NCBI GenBank assembly: GCA_003209475.1
Contig: QCQY01000013.1
Coordinates: 1-35,778, forward strand
Reading direction: 5' to 3'
From: Prochlorococcus sp. AG-459-B06
GTDB lineage: Bacteria > Cyanobacteriota > Cyanobacteriia > PCC-6307 > Cyanobiaceae
DNA length: 35,778 nucleotides
The translations under genes and the position numbers were made by a program. Below are positions 16,707 to 24,121 of the stretch, one piece after another. The notes below the pieces were generated by a model that did not search any database, was not told the origin of the DNA, and worked only from the letters and a program-made list of their open reading frames with translations. Each line of letters starts with the position of its first letter. The first letter of the stretch is position 1.

Positions 16707-17099
16707 ATGGAAAATGTAGAAGTTAAACAGGAAATTAAGAACTCTGATGATGGCAAAGGTATCTTAATTACGAATGATGCTATAGAACAAATTTTAAATT
16801 TATTGAAGGGCCTAAGTGATAAAAAAGCACTAAGGGTAGGAGTAAGATCAGGCGGTTGTAGTGGGATGAGCTATACGATGGATTTTATAGGAACTAATCA
16901 AATAAATCCCGACGATAAAGTTTATGATTACTCATTAAAAGCTGATCAAAGCTTTCAAGTAGTATGTGATCCTAAAAGTCTCTTATATATTTATGGAATG
17001 CAATTAGATTTTAGTAAGGAATTAATTGGAGGTGGCTTTAATTTTGTAAATCCCAATGCTTCTCAAACTTGCGGTTGTGGAAGCTCTTTTGCAGTTTAA
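16707..17099 (+). CDS. A-type iron-sulfur carrier protein (IscA/SufA/ErpA family)
   Basis: A-type carriers bind Fe-S clusters and pass them to target proteins. From ATG 16707 the protein has 130 aa. Its three cluster cysteines are all present: C51 in G-G-C-S-G-M-S-Y, and C122 and C124 in C-G-C-G-S-S-F. The frame is open 20 codons further upstream to an ATG at 16647, but that part reads like untranslated DNA and the family begins near residue 10 of my version. The TPR gene follows after six bases, so the two are likely in one operon. Which A-type subgroup it belongs to cannot be told by eye. Confidence 0.9.
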   Translation: MENVEVKQEIKNSDDGKGILITNDAIEQILNLLKGLSDKKALRVGVRSGGCSGMSYTMDFIGTNQINPDDKVYDYSLKADQSFQVVCDPKSLLYIYGMQLDFSKELIGGGFNFVNPNASQTCGCGSSFAV

Positions 17100-17105
17100 T
17101 AAATA

Positions 17106-17534
17106 ATGAATAACGAAATTAATCCCATCGAAGAGGATTTTAATGCAGCTCTATCAAGATATAAAGCACGGCAAGATTTAATTCCAATTGTTCAAGATTT
17201 TCAAAAAATTATACAGCAAATACCAAATCATTTTGCTGCCTGGACTTGTTTATCATGGCTTCAATTACTTTTGAAAAATAATGAAGAAGCTTTGGCAGCT
17301 GCCAGGCAAGCTGTTCAATTAAATCAGCAAGATCCACAAGCAAGAATGAATTTGTCTTTAGCTCTTTTGGCTACCAATAATAAAGGTGTTAGGGATCATA
17401 TTGAGTTAATAAAAAAAATGTCTATGATGATGCCAGATGTGAAAAGTGAGTTGAAAGAATCTGTTGAAGACGGATTAAGTAGATATCCAAATTGGCCTGA
17501 GTTAATTAAAGTAAAAAAATGGTTGGAATTTTAA
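17106..17534 (+). CDS. TPR-repeat protein
   Basis: This 142-aa soluble helical protein has at least two tetratricopeptide-like units. Features are A-A-W-T-C-L-S-W-L-Q near residue 42, N-N-E-E-A-L-A-A-A-R-Q-A-V-Q-L-N near 58, and then Q-D-P-Q-A-R-M-N-L-S-L-A-L. TPRs mediate protein contacts, and no partner can be named. It lies between the A-type Fe-S carrier (6 bp upstream) and the LpxB-like gene (1 bp downstream), so translation is probably coupled along this run. Confidence 0.82.
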   Translation: MNNEINPIEEDFNAALSRYKARQDLIPIVQDFQKIIQQIPNHFAAWTCLSWLQLLLKNNEEALAAARQAVQLNQQDPQARMNLSLALLATNNKGVRDHIELIKKMSMMMPDVKSELKESVEDGLSRYPNWPELIKVKKWLEF

Positions 17535-17535
17535 A

Positions 17536-18738
17536 TTGTTTAAAATTTTAATATTAAGTAATGGGCATGGAGAAGATCTATCTGGCAGTTTAATAGCTAA
17601 GCAATTCGTTAAAAGTGGTTATTCTGTTCATGCTTTGCCAATTGTTGGTAAGGGAACCCATTATGAAAAAGAAAAAATTAAGATTATCGGTAAAACAGAA
17701 GCATTTAGTACTGGAGGAATTGGCTATAATTCATTTAAGGGAAGACTCACTGAGATATTAGGAGGAGAAGTATTTTATCTTCTTAAAAGATTATATTTAA
17801 CTTTTAAAATAAAAAAAAAATATGATTATTTTTTTGTAGTTGGCGATATTGTGCCAGTTTTTTTTGCCTGGGTTTGTAAGAAAGATTTTTTTACATATTT
17901 AGTTGCTTATTCCAGTCATTATGAAGGGAAGTTAAAATTACCATGGCCTTCTAAATTTTTCTTACTCTCACAAAAAGCAAAAAAAATATATACAAGAGAT
18001 TCTCTTACAGCCAATGATTTAACTTTGCAATTAAAAAAGAAAGTGTCTTTTTTAGGCAACCCATTTATGGATAAGTTCTTTTCAAGAAACAAAGAATTAA
18101 AGAAAGCTGAATTTAGTATTGGATTATTTCCGGGAAGTAGATTCCCTGAGACTTTAGATAATTTTGTTTTAATTTTAGAGGTATTAGAAGCATTGTCAGA
18201 TTTAAAATATTTTCAAAAAATTCATTTTAATTTCGCAATAGTTAATTCTCTTTCTTCATTAAAAATAAAGAAGATATTTAAAAAGAGAGGATGGTTAAAA
18301 CTAGAAAATATAAAAGATAATAATCTCTTGAAATTTCAATATAAATTTTTAGAAGTGAATATATATTGGAATAATTTTGACAAAATATTATTGAAAAGCA
18401 GATGCTGTATCAGCATGGCAGGAACAGCAGCTGAGCAAGCGATTGGATTGGGAAAACCGGTTATTCAGATTGAAGGTAAAGGTCCACAATTTACAAAAAC
18501 TTTTGCAGAAGCGCAAAGACGTTTACTTGGAGAATATGTTTTTTGTGCGAGTAAATATAAAGATAAGAATGATCAAATCAATCAGACAATAAAATTGATC
18601 ATAAAAATAATATACCTTATACAGCTTAATAAGAAGTTTATGATTTCATGTAATGAAAATGCCAAAAAAAGACTGGGTGAAAACAAAGCTTGTCTTAAAA
18701 TGGTTGATGACATGAATATTATTATAAAAAATGTCTAA
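17536..18738 (+). CDS. Lipid-A-disaccharide synthase-related glycosyltransferase (TIGR03492 type)
   Basis: The 400-aa protein resembles LpxB-related proteins of cyanobacteria. It starts L-I-L-S-N-G-H-G-E-D-L-S-G, and has F-P-G-S-R-F-P-E near residue 195, S-M-A-G-T-A-A-E-Q-A near 292 and G-K-G-P-Q-F-T-K-T-F-A-E-A-Q-R-R near 315. Real LpxB makes lipid A disaccharide. This group is distinct, its product is not established, and I would not name it lpxB. The start is TTG 17536, just after the TPR stop, and no ATG is available nearby. Its last eight bases overlap the next gene. Lys and Ile are very abundant, as in other AT-rich genes here. Confidence 0.82.
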   Translation: MFKILILSNGHGEDLSGSLIAKQFVKSGYSVHALPIVGKGTHYEKEKIKIIGKTEAFSTGGIGYNSFKGRLTEILGGEVFYLLKRLYLTFKIKKKYDYFFVVGDIVPVFFAWVCKKDFFTYLVAYSSHYEGKLKLPWPSKFFLLSQKAKKIYTRDSLTANDLTLQLKKKVSFLGNPFMDKFFSRNKELKKAEFSIGLFPGSRFPETLDNFVLILEVLEALSDLKYFQKIHFNFAIVNSLSSLKIKKIFKKRGWLKLENIKDNNLLKFQYKFLEVNIYWNNFDKILLKSRCCISMAGTAAEQAIGLGKPVIQIEGKGPQFTKTFAEAQRRLLGEYVFCASKYKDKNDQINQTIKLIIKIIYLIQLNKKFMISCNENAKKRLGENKACLKMVDDMNIIIKNV

Positions 18739-19000
18739 CGAGAATAATCAAAATAAGTTAAAACAAATAATTGATAATTTATTGTTAATAAATTTATTTA
18801 CAGTGATTTTTTTTGCAATATTTTTTATTTTTGCAATCATCATGCAATTAAATGGCATATTTATTTTTATTAATTTTATTCAGATAGTTTGGAATCCTCT
18901 TATAGTCCCATTGATAACTATTCTTATTTTTGGTGCTTTAGTAAACGGTATCAATTCTTGGTGGAGGCGTAAATTGCTGTCTCAAGAAGAGGATATTTAA
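18731..19000 (+). CDS. Small two-helix membrane protein of unknown function
   Basis: This 89-aa protein has two strong hydrophobic segments (about residues 18-42 and 44-72) and a basic-acidic tail (W-W-R-R-K-L-L-S-Q-E-E-D-I). I do not recognise a family. Its ATG lies inside the end of the LpxB-like gene (8-base overlap), so expression is probably coupled to it. Its last 50 bases overlap the end of the TIGR01777 gene on the other strand, an unusually long convergent overlap for this window. Confidence 0.65.
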   Translation: MSNENNQNKLKQIIDNLLLINLFTVIFFAIFFIFAIIMQLNGIFIFINFIQIVWNPLIVPLITILIFGALVNGINSWWRRKLLSQEEDI

Positions 19001-19877
19001 AAGAATAATTTTTGAGTTTACTGCTTATTACTTTTTGTCCTTCTAATACAACTTTTGCTCCATCTCCTAACAATATTTTTAAAACCGCTCCAGGCACTGG
19101 AAGTAAATTAGGTCTATTCAGACATTTGCCTAAAGTTTGAGAAAAGTCTCTCATTAATACTGGATTTGGTGCAACAGCATTAAATACTCCCGAATACTTT
19201 TTATCAATTAATGCTTGAGAAATTAATACACATAAATCAGTTCTATGAATCCAACTCATCCATTGATTACCATCTCCAATTGGTCCACCTAATCCAACTT
19301 TAAATATAGGGAGCATTTTTCCTAATGCTCCTCCATCTGCCTCTAGAACAATTCCAATTCTAAAGATAACCAATCTTGAGAAAAATGGTTTTTCAGCAGC
19401 GACCGCTTCCCATTTTTTGCAAAGATTAGCTAAAAAGTCTTTTCCTCCAATACTATTTTCAGTGAATTCATCAGATAAACTTGTACCGTAATAACCTATT
19501 GCTGATGCATTTATAATGACTTTTGGGTTGATTTTTAAATTTTTAAGGGTTTTTATCATAAATTTCGTGGTGCTAATACGACTATTTTCAATCTCCTGTT
19601 TTTGTTCAGTAGTCCATTTTTTTTCTGCTATGGGTTCTCCCATCAAGTTAATAATTCCATCTGTATCTTTTATAATATTTAGAAGATTTTCGTTATTCCA
19701 GTTTTTTTCTTTAGATAAATCTATTTGAAAAAATTTAAACTTATTGAAATCTAAATCAACCTTTAATTTACTTATAGGTTTTCTGCTTACAATGTATATT
19801 TCGTGATTTTTTTTGAGTAGTGTTGGTACTAATTCTTTACCAACAAATCCAGTGCAGCCAAGTAGTAAAAGACGCAT
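18951..19877 (-). CDS. TIGR01777-family NAD(P)-binding epimerase-like protein
   Basis: An SDR-fold protein of 308 aa (from ATG 19877). It shows the N-terminal nucleotide motif G-C-T-G-F-V-G (residues 7-13), I-N-L-M-G-E-P-I-A near 75, I-N-A-S-A-I-G-Y-Y-G-T near 120 and W-M-S-W-I-H-R-T-D-L near 210. F-N-A-V-A-P-N-P-V follows. This order is characteristic of TIGR01777/SDR39U1, whose substrate is not known. The frame extends 30 codons upstream to 19967, but that part lacks similarity to the family and the Rossmann strand begins right at my start. Confidence 0.88.
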   Translation of the reverse strand: MRLLLLGCTGFVGKELVPTLLKKNHEIYIVSRKPISKLKVDLDFNKFKFFQIDLSKEKNWNNENLLNIIKDTDGIINLMGEPIAEKKWTTEQKQEIENSRISTTKFMIKTLKNLKINPKVIINASAIGYYGTSLSDEFTENSIGGKDFLANLCKKWEAVAAEKPFFSRLVIFRIGIVLEADGGALGKMLPIFKVGLGGPIGDGNQWMSWIHRTDLCVLISQALIDKKYSGVFNAVAPNPVLMRDFSQTLGKCLNRPNLLPVPGAVLKILLGDGAKVVLEGQKVISSKLKNYSFKYPLLETAIYASTKN

Positions 19878-19978
19878 ATTAATAAGATGTTTATAATTTA
19901 AGGCTATTAAATTTTTTAGAAGTTTGTAATTATTATTCCGGTATAAATTTTTTTCAATATTTTTCAAAAAAGTTTTTG

Positions 19979-19984
19979 TATAAT
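19979..19984 (+). promoter_or_regulatory. Candidate -10 element for ndhO
   Basis: A perfect TATAAT preceded by TTTTTG lies 29 bases upstream of the ndhO ATG, which would place the transcript start near 19990. No convincing -35 hexamer is seen 16-18 bases upstream, as is common in Prochlorococcus promoters. AT-rich DNA gives such hexamers by chance, so confidence is moderate. Confidence 0.45.
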
Positions 19985-20013
19985 AGACTTCGGTAAACTT
20001 TCTTGAATTTATT

Positions 20014-20250
20014 ATGGCAGATTCTATTCCAAAGAAACCTCTTAAGAAAGGAAGCTTAGTTTTTGTCGATAGAGTAAATTATATTAAAAGCATCGAAGCG
20101 CTAGCCAGCGATAATGATCTACCTAACTATGTCTTTGAAGGTCCTGGAGAGATTCTTTCACTCAAAGACGAATATGCTCAGGTTCGATGGCGCAGACCTG
20201 TTCCAGATGTTTGGTTAAAATTAGATCAACTTAAAGAGTATAGTCAATAA
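20014..20250 (+). CDS. ndhO: NAD(P)H-quinone oxidoreductase subunit O
   Basis: NdhO is a small peripheral subunit of the photosynthetic NDH-1 complex, which takes electrons from ferredoxin for cyclic flow and respiration. The 78-aa product has the typical L-K-K-G-S-L-V-F-V-D-R near residue 10, F-E-G-P-G-E-I-L near 43 and the W-R-R-P-V-P-D-V-W-L core near 60. Length matches the family. It is transcribed alone from a promoter in the gap beside the TIGR01777 gene and ends 11 bp from the convergent J-domain gene. Confidence 0.94.
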   Translation: MADSIPKKPLKKGSLVFVDRVNYIKSIEALASDNDLPNYVFEGPGEILSLKDEYAQVRWRRPVPDVWLKLDQLKEYSQ

Positions 20251-20261
20251 AATTTTTATAT

Positions 20262-20939
20262 TTAAAAGTTTGTATTTTTTTTCTCTGTAGACATCTTTGA
20301 TTGGATTCTTTTTGCTTCTTTGATCATTTCTTTACCATCAAATAAGTAATTATCTACGTATCCTTGTGAATATCTATCAAATTCTGATAGCGCATCTTTA
20401 ACTTGTGAAAAACAATGATAAAGATCGAGGCCTAAAGCTGAAATAGACTTTGGAACTATTTTTTTGTTATAAATTTTTTCAATTTTTTCTATTTTCTTTT
20501 GTGAAAGAATTATGTAACTGCAAAAATTTTCCATTAGTTGGTCATCATATGGATCCGCAGATAGTTCTTTTATTTCGTTATTCATAGGTTTAATTATTTG
20601 ACTAATTAATCTATTTATTGGAGTAAAAATTTCTTTTGTCCATGTTTCAACTTCTTTGTCCTTGATTAAAGAATTATTTTTTTTTGAATTAAATTTTTCT
20701 TCCCAATTTTCATTTAATGAATCAAATGATGAACTGGAAGAGAAAAAACTGCTATCGTATTGTTTCTTTTTGATAGGGTCATTTAGAGTTTCCCAGGCAT
20801 TTTGTATTGCAAGAAATCGTTCTTTCTTGCCTCCTGCATCAGGATGATGTTGCTTAACTAAAGAGCGATATGAAGATTTAATTTCACTTCTGGTTGCATT
20901 ATTTTTGAGACCTAATTCTTCATATAAATTTTTTTCCAT
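20262..20939 (-). CDS. J-domain (DnaJ-like) protein
   Basis: The 225-aa protein has an N-terminal J domain (residues 4-65) with Y-E-E-L-G-L, the helix S-E-I-K-S-S-Y-R-S-L-V-K and the Hsp70-contact motif H-P-D (about 32-34). No Gly/Phe stretch, zinc-finger or C-terminal DnaJ substrate domain follows; the rest is a lysine-rich helical region of unknown role. It is therefore a type III J-protein that would recruit a DnaK partner to a specific task. It follows cysK on the minus strand after 16 bp and may be co-transcribed. Confidence 0.85.
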   Translation of the reverse strand: MEKNLYEELGLKNNATRSEIKSSYRSLVKQHHPDAGGKKERFLAIQNAWETLNDPIKKKQYDSSFFSSSSSFDSLNENWEEKFNSKKNNSLIKDKEVETWTKEIFTPINRLISQIIKPMNNEIKELSADPYDDQLMENFCSYIILSQKKIEKIEKIYNKKIVPKSISALGLDLYHCFSQVKDALSEFDRYSQGYVDNYLFDGKEMIKEAKRIQSKMSTEKKNTNF

Positions 20940-20955
20940 TTTTATAAGTTATGCA

Positions 20956-21924
20956 TTAAAGATAACCATCTTTTCTGGCTTGAATTGAGGTATTAGATTC
21001 AAACATTGCTGTTGATAAATATCTCTCTCCGAAACTTGGAAGAATAACTATCAATCTTTTATTCATTAGTTCTTTTCTTTTGCCGATTTTTATAGTTGCT
21101 GCTAAAGCTGCACCGCTGCTGATGCCAGATAAAAGACCTTCCAATCGAGCTAATAAACGCCCATAATAAAATGCTTCATCGTCATCTATTTTTATAATTT
21201 CATCAATTAATTTAGTATTGAGCACTTTCGGTACGAAACCTGCTCCAATTCCTTGAATCGAATGAGATCCTGCTTTTTCTCCGGAAATCACAGCACTTTT
21301 TTTGGGCTCTACGGCATAAATTTTGCAATTTGGATTAACTTTTTTCAAAAAACGTGCACAACCAGTAATTGTTCCTCCTGTGCCTACTCCTGTAATTAGT
21401 CCATCTAAATTGTTATTGGATTGGGACCATATTTCTTGAGCCGTTGTTCTTTCATGAATATCTGGATTAGCAAAGTTTTCAAACTGATTAAATTGATAGC
21501 TATATGCAATGGATGAAGATAACTCATTAGCTAAATCTATAGCTCCTCTCATTCCGTCTTTCCCTGGTGTTAGCTGTAATTTAGCTCCATATGCTCTTAA
21601 CATTGCCCTTCTCTCAATACTCATCGTATCCGGCATAGTTAATATCAATTTATAGCCTTTTGCTGCAGCAACCATTGCTAATGCGATACCAGTATTACCA
21701 CTAGTTGCTTCAATTAACGTTGTTTTCTCTGGTGTTATCAATCCTTCTTCTTCAGCTTTACATAACATTGAATAAGCGATCCGATCCTTAACGGAAGCTG
21801 ATGGATTGAAACTTTCTAGCTTAGCTATTATTTCAGGATAACAATCAAAATACTTTCTGATTCGATTTAATTTAACTAATGGGGTATTTCCAACTAGAGA
21901 AGTTATATCATTTGCTATTTCCAT
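20956..21924 (-). CDS. cysK: Cysteine synthase A
   Basis: O-acetylserine sulfhydrylase joins O-acetylserine and sulfide to give cysteine, using PLP. From ATG 21924 the product is 322 aa, the usual family length. L-V-G-N-T-P-L-V-K-L-N-R lies near the start and the PLP lysine is K46 in A-S-V-K-D-R. T-S-G-N-T-G and the phosphate-binding G-T-G-G-T-I-T-G follow, with S-G-I-S-S-G-A-A near the end. Longer starts at 21966 or 22005 exist but add residues the family does not have. The gap of 152 bp to the divergent UPF0367 gene holds both promoters. Confidence 0.94.
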   Translation of the reverse strand: MEIANDITSLVGNTPLVKLNRIRKYFDCYPEIIAKLESFNPSASVKDRIAYSMLCKAEEEGLITPEKTTLIEATSGNTGIALAMVAAAKGYKLILTMPDTMSIERRAMLRAYGAKLQLTPGKDGMRGAIDLANELSSSIAYSYQFNQFENFANPDIHERTTAQEIWSQSNNNLDGLITGVGTGGTITGCARFLKKVNPNCKIYAVEPKKSAVISGEKAGSHSIQGIGAGFVPKVLNTKLIDEIIKIDDDEAFYYGRLLARLEGLLSGISSGAALAATIKIGKRKELMNKRLIVILPSFGERYLSTAMFESNTSIQARKDGYL

Positions 21925-22076
21925 GAAATGATTTTTTAAATGCAAAATAAAATCTTCTATATCCATAATAATTGTATTTAAAGATCTTTTATATAATTTT
22001 CTCAAAAGAATTTAATTTAAATAACTTCCTGCGGAAAAAATATTTAGTATTATAAAAGTTAGTTTTTATAAAAGTT

Positions 22077-22349
22077 ATGTATTCGTTGGAACTAAGTCTG
22101 AGATATTCACCTTTTCCACTTTCAATTCAGAAGAAAGAATTTGATGATGTTAAACAAATTTATGATGAAATAAAAAGTTCTATGAATGAAACTTTAGAAT
22201 CCTCAAACTTGATCGAATTAAGTTGTGACAAAGTTCAAGATAAATTAATTGCTGTAAGAGCTAAAGAAATTATTTCTGTTCAGATATATGAAAAATCCTC
22301 AGTAGCAGGAGGAGCTAAAAGACCAGGATTTTCTCTAAACATAGATTGA
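22077..22349 (+). CDS. UPF0367 family protein
   Basis: A 90-aa soluble protein starting M-Y-S-L-E-L-S-L-R-Y-S-P-F-P-L-S-I-Q. This matches the start of the cyanobacterial UPF0367 family, which has no known function. I-E-L-S-C-D-K and V-R-A-K-E-I-I-S-V-Q-I-Y also fit. The ABC-ATPase gene begins 8 bp after its stop (or overlaps it if TTG 22346 is used), so the two are probably one transcription unit. Confidence 0.78.
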   Translation: MYSLELSLRYSPFPLSIQKKEFDDVKQIYDEIKSSMNETLESSNLIELSCDKVQDKLIAVRAKEIISVQIYEKSSVAGGAKRPGFSLNID

Positions 22350-22357
22350 TAGAATTA

Positions 22358-23032
22358 ATGCGAGATTCCCTTGAGAATGAAATACCTCATATTAGATTCA
22401 AAGATGTTTCTTTTTCATATCTTGGAAAAAAAGAAAATTTAATTTTTAAATGTAATTTCTCAATAAAAAAACCTGGATTTTGGATGGTGGTAGGTAAAAA
22501 CGGGAGCGGAAAAAGTACTCTTTTAAAATTAATTAATGGAATAATCAAACCCAAAAATGGTGTCATTGACTCTAATGCTAATATTGGCATGGTTTTTCAA
22601 AACCCTGATCATCAAATATTGATGCCAAATTGTAGGAGTGAACTTTTGATTAATATTAGTCAAAATATAAGTCAAAATGAAATTAATAAAAAAATTGAAT
22701 ACGTGCTTGATCAGGTAGGAATGACTGGTTTTGAAAAAAGACCAATTCATACTTTGAGCGGTGGGCAAAAACAACGTTTAACTATTGCATGTGCTCTGAT
22801 TAGTAATAAAAATTTTATTCTTTTAGATGAGCCTACAGCGTTACTTGATCAAACCAGCCAATTAAAAGTTTTACAAACTATTAAAAATCTTACAAGTGAT
22901 AACAAAAAACCTTTATCAGCTTTGTGGATTACTCATCGTTATGAAGAATTAACTTATGCTGATGCAGTAGCAGAGTTGAAAAATGGTTTTTTATCTAGCT
23001 GGCAAGAACCATCAAAATTTCAATATAATTGA
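22358..23032 (+). CDS. ABC transporter ATPase, ECF/CbiO-like
   Basis: This single nucleotide-binding domain of 224 aa (ATG 22358) has Walker A G-K-N-G-S-G-K-S-T (46-54), a Q-loop in M-V-F-Q-N-P-D-H-Q, the signature L-S-G-G-Q-K-Q-R, Walker B F-I-L-L-D-E-P and the switch His in W-I-T-H-R. The N-P-D-H-Q Q-loop is typical of energy-coupling-factor ATPases that drive vitamin and metal uptake. No membrane partner is encoded beside it, so the substrate cannot be given. No riboswitch-like leader is seen upstream. A TTG at 22346 overlapping the previous stop is the alternative start. Confidence 0.88.
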   Translation: MRDSLENEIPHIRFKDVSFSYLGKKENLIFKCNFSIKKPGFWMVVGKNGSGKSTLLKLINGIIKPKNGVIDSNANIGMVFQNPDHQILMPNCRSELLINISQNISQNEINKKIEYVLDQVGMTGFEKRPIHTLSGGQKQRLTIACALISNKNFILLDEPTALLDQTSQLKVLQTIKNLTSDNKKPLSALWITHRYEELTYADAVAELKNGFLSSWQEPSKFQYN

Positions 23033-23041
23033 TTATTGTAC

Positions 23042-23071
23042 TTGTCATAAGGTACTTTAAAGAGCTAAATT
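23042..23071 (+). promoter_or_regulatory. Candidate promoter of tRNA-Asn
   Basis: TTGTCA (23042-23047) and TAAATT (23066-23071) are separated by 18 bases and end 10 bases before the tRNA 5' end. This is a plausible sigma-70 promoter that starts very close to the mature tRNA. Judged by eye only. Confidence 0.4.
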
Positions 23072-23081
23072 CATTTTATAT

Positions 23082-23153
<72 letters not shown>

Positions 23154-23177
23154 TTTAAAAGTCTCGAAAAGTCATGC

Positions 23178-23205
23178 AAAGTCACCTACTTGGTGACTTT
23201 TTTTT
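23178..23205 (+). terminator. Rho-independent terminator of tRNA-Asn
   Basis: A perfect 9-bp stem, AAAGTCACC (23178-23186) with GGTGACTTT (23192-23200), encloses the loop TACTT. A run of eight T (23198-23205) overlaps the stem base. It lies 25 bases after the tRNA and would release its transcript. Confidence 0.9.
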
Positions 23206-23276
23206 GCCTATTACTACCTTCTCAGTAAAATTTCTAGACGAATAATGACATTTTAGTGCAATTCTATTTGTCCAGT

Positions 23277-23339
23277 ATTCGTTTATTTATCCGTCTTTTT
23301 ATTCGTCTTTTTATTCGTCTTTTAGAAAATATATTCGTC
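23277..23339. repeat. 12-bp tandem ATTCGTC repeat, left cluster
   Basis: ATTCGTC or one-base variants start at 23277, 23289, 23301 and 23313, exactly 12 bases apart, with T-rich spacers (unit ATTCGTCTTTTT). A further copy is at 23333, and a reverse-complement copy (GACGAAT) at 23237. The same heptamer recurs with 12-base spacing on the right side of the element. Regular spacing near one helical turn suggests a protein-binding array, but no function is known. Confidence 0.75.
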
Positions 23340-23384
23340 CAGAATTTTAGTCACTTTTACTACAATTTTTTCATGTTTTTATCC

Positions 23385-23567
23385 TCAGTCACAATAAATT
23401 AAACAATTCTGATTAGTCGGATGTTTTCCACATTCTTTATCCCAAAAGTTTTGAAACTCAGGATTACATTTTTCTAGTTCTTGTGGAGTCACATTCAAGT
23501 TTAACCCTGCATAATTAAATGCAGTTAGGTATCTTGGAAGGACATTGAATTGATTTAATAGTTTCAT
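23385..23567 (-). CDS. 60-residue protein with CP12-like C-terminal cysteine loop
   Basis: This small soluble protein has no signal peptide and ends at a conserved-looking tail. Its cysteines are C34, C46, C55 and C59. The last 15 residues follow C-x3-P-x4-C-x2-Y-x-D-stop. That is the spacing of the C-terminal, GAPDH-binding loop of CP12, including the chain end right after Asp. The rest of CP12 (the N-terminal cysteine pair and the A-W-D-x-V-E-E-L core) is absent, and the loop lacks CP12's acidic residues. I do not recognise a family with certainty. It is divergent from the gene at 23729 within the putative element. The protein-like composition and four cysteines make it unlikely to be a chance frame. 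Confidence 0.65.
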   Translation of the reverse strand: MKLLNQFNVLPRYLTAFNYAGLNLNVTPQELEKCNPEFQNFWDKECGKHPTNQNCLIYCD

Positions 23568-23657
23568 AAGACTTCCTAGATTTATATCTAAATTGTCCTC
23601 CTTTTTTCTTGAATTTCATAGAGTATTTATACCCGAGTAGAAGTGCTTTGAGGTATC

Positions 23658-23723
23658 ATCAAGAATTTTCATAAAAAATAAACTATCATATATAGAGTTA
23701 ATGAAAAGAAAATAATTCTTGAT
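23658..23723. repeat. Long inverted repeat ahead of the island gene at 23729
   Basis: The arm ATCAAGAATTTTCAT (23658-23672) has its complement at 23701-23723, interrupted by an 8-base insert (23708-23715): ATGAAAA then TTCTTGAT. The arms enclose 28 bases that include AACTATCATATATAGAGTT, itself partly palindromic. The repeat lies just upstream of the ATG at 23729, so it could be an operator pair around a promoter or a hairpin in the leader RNA. Confidence 0.6.
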
Positions 23724-23728
23724 ATTTA

Positions 23729-24046
23729 ATGTTGCGACTTCTTCCTCTACCGATTTTTATTTGCATATATCTATTCTCTTGGTGGAGATGTAAAAAAAAT
23801 ATTATCGCTAGTGATAAGCAACTAAAACCATGCATTGATTGGGCATATGTAAAAAATTTAACTCTCCCACCAAAACCTTCATTTATCGAGTTTTATATTG
23901 TTTATGTTTCTTCTTTTTTTAAATTCCCCTTTGGGATAATTGTTCAACAACTACCTTTCTCAAAGAAAGTAAGATATTACGAAAGAGAAATGAAATTAAT
24001 ATTTGATAAATGGAATTTAGAAAAAATAAAAAAAATAAAAAACTAA
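23729..24046 (+). CDS. Unknown 105-aa protein with N-terminal membrane anchor
   Basis: The product begins with a hydrophobic segment (about residues 2-18) followed by W-W-R-C-K-K, a typical single membrane anchor with the basic side in the cytoplasm. Then come an aromatic stretch (F-I-E-F-Y-I-V-Y-V-S-S-F-F-K-F-P-F-G near residues 52-69) that may dip into the membrane, and a highly basic C-terminal helix (K-I-K-K-I-K-N). I do not recognise it. It is the second gene between the tRNA-Asn and the decayed tRNA copy, with an inverted repeat right before its start. Confidence 0.6.
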   Translation: MLRLLPLPIFICIYLFSWWRCKKNIIASDKQLKPCIDWAYVKNLTLPPKPSFIEFYIVYVSSFFKFPFGIIVQQLPFSKKVRYYEREMKLIFDKWNLEKIKKIKN

Positions 24047-24049
24047 TTT

Positions 24050-24068
24050 ATTCGTCAAAATATTCGTC
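24050..24068. repeat. ATTCGTC repeat, right cluster
   Basis: Two copies of ATTCGTC at 24050 and 24062, again 12 bases apart, lie directly after the stop of the gene at 23729. They mirror the left cluster at 23277-23339, so the two-gene module is bracketed by the same motif in the same orientation. Confidence 0.7.
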
Positions 24069-24088
24069 CATTTTCCTATTTCTTTTAT

Positions 24089-24121
24089 ATATGTCATGAC
24101 ATATCGTGTCATATCAAGACA
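24089..24121. repeat. Palindrome cluster ATATGTCATGACATAT and TGTC-N7-GACA
   Basis: A perfect 16-bp palindrome (24089-24104) is followed at once by a second dyad, TGTC (24107-24110) and GACA (24118-24121), built from the same half-site. AAGACATATTTT (24116-24127) recurs at 24439-24450. Such paired dyads usually bind a dimeric regulator or a recombinase. It lies just before the decayed tRNA copy. Confidence 0.6.

Noticed and set aside
21925..22005. Longer cysK start
   Set aside because: The extra 27 residues have no counterpart in cysteine synthases; ATG 21924 fits.
22021..22076. Vitamin or metal riboswitch upstream of the UPF0367-ABC ATPase unit
   Set aside because: The gap is too short and shows no conserved riboswitch core.
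23277..23339. CRISPR array
   Set aside because: The unit is only 12 bases with 5-base T-rich spacers, there are no unique spacers of 25-40 bases, and no cas gene is present.
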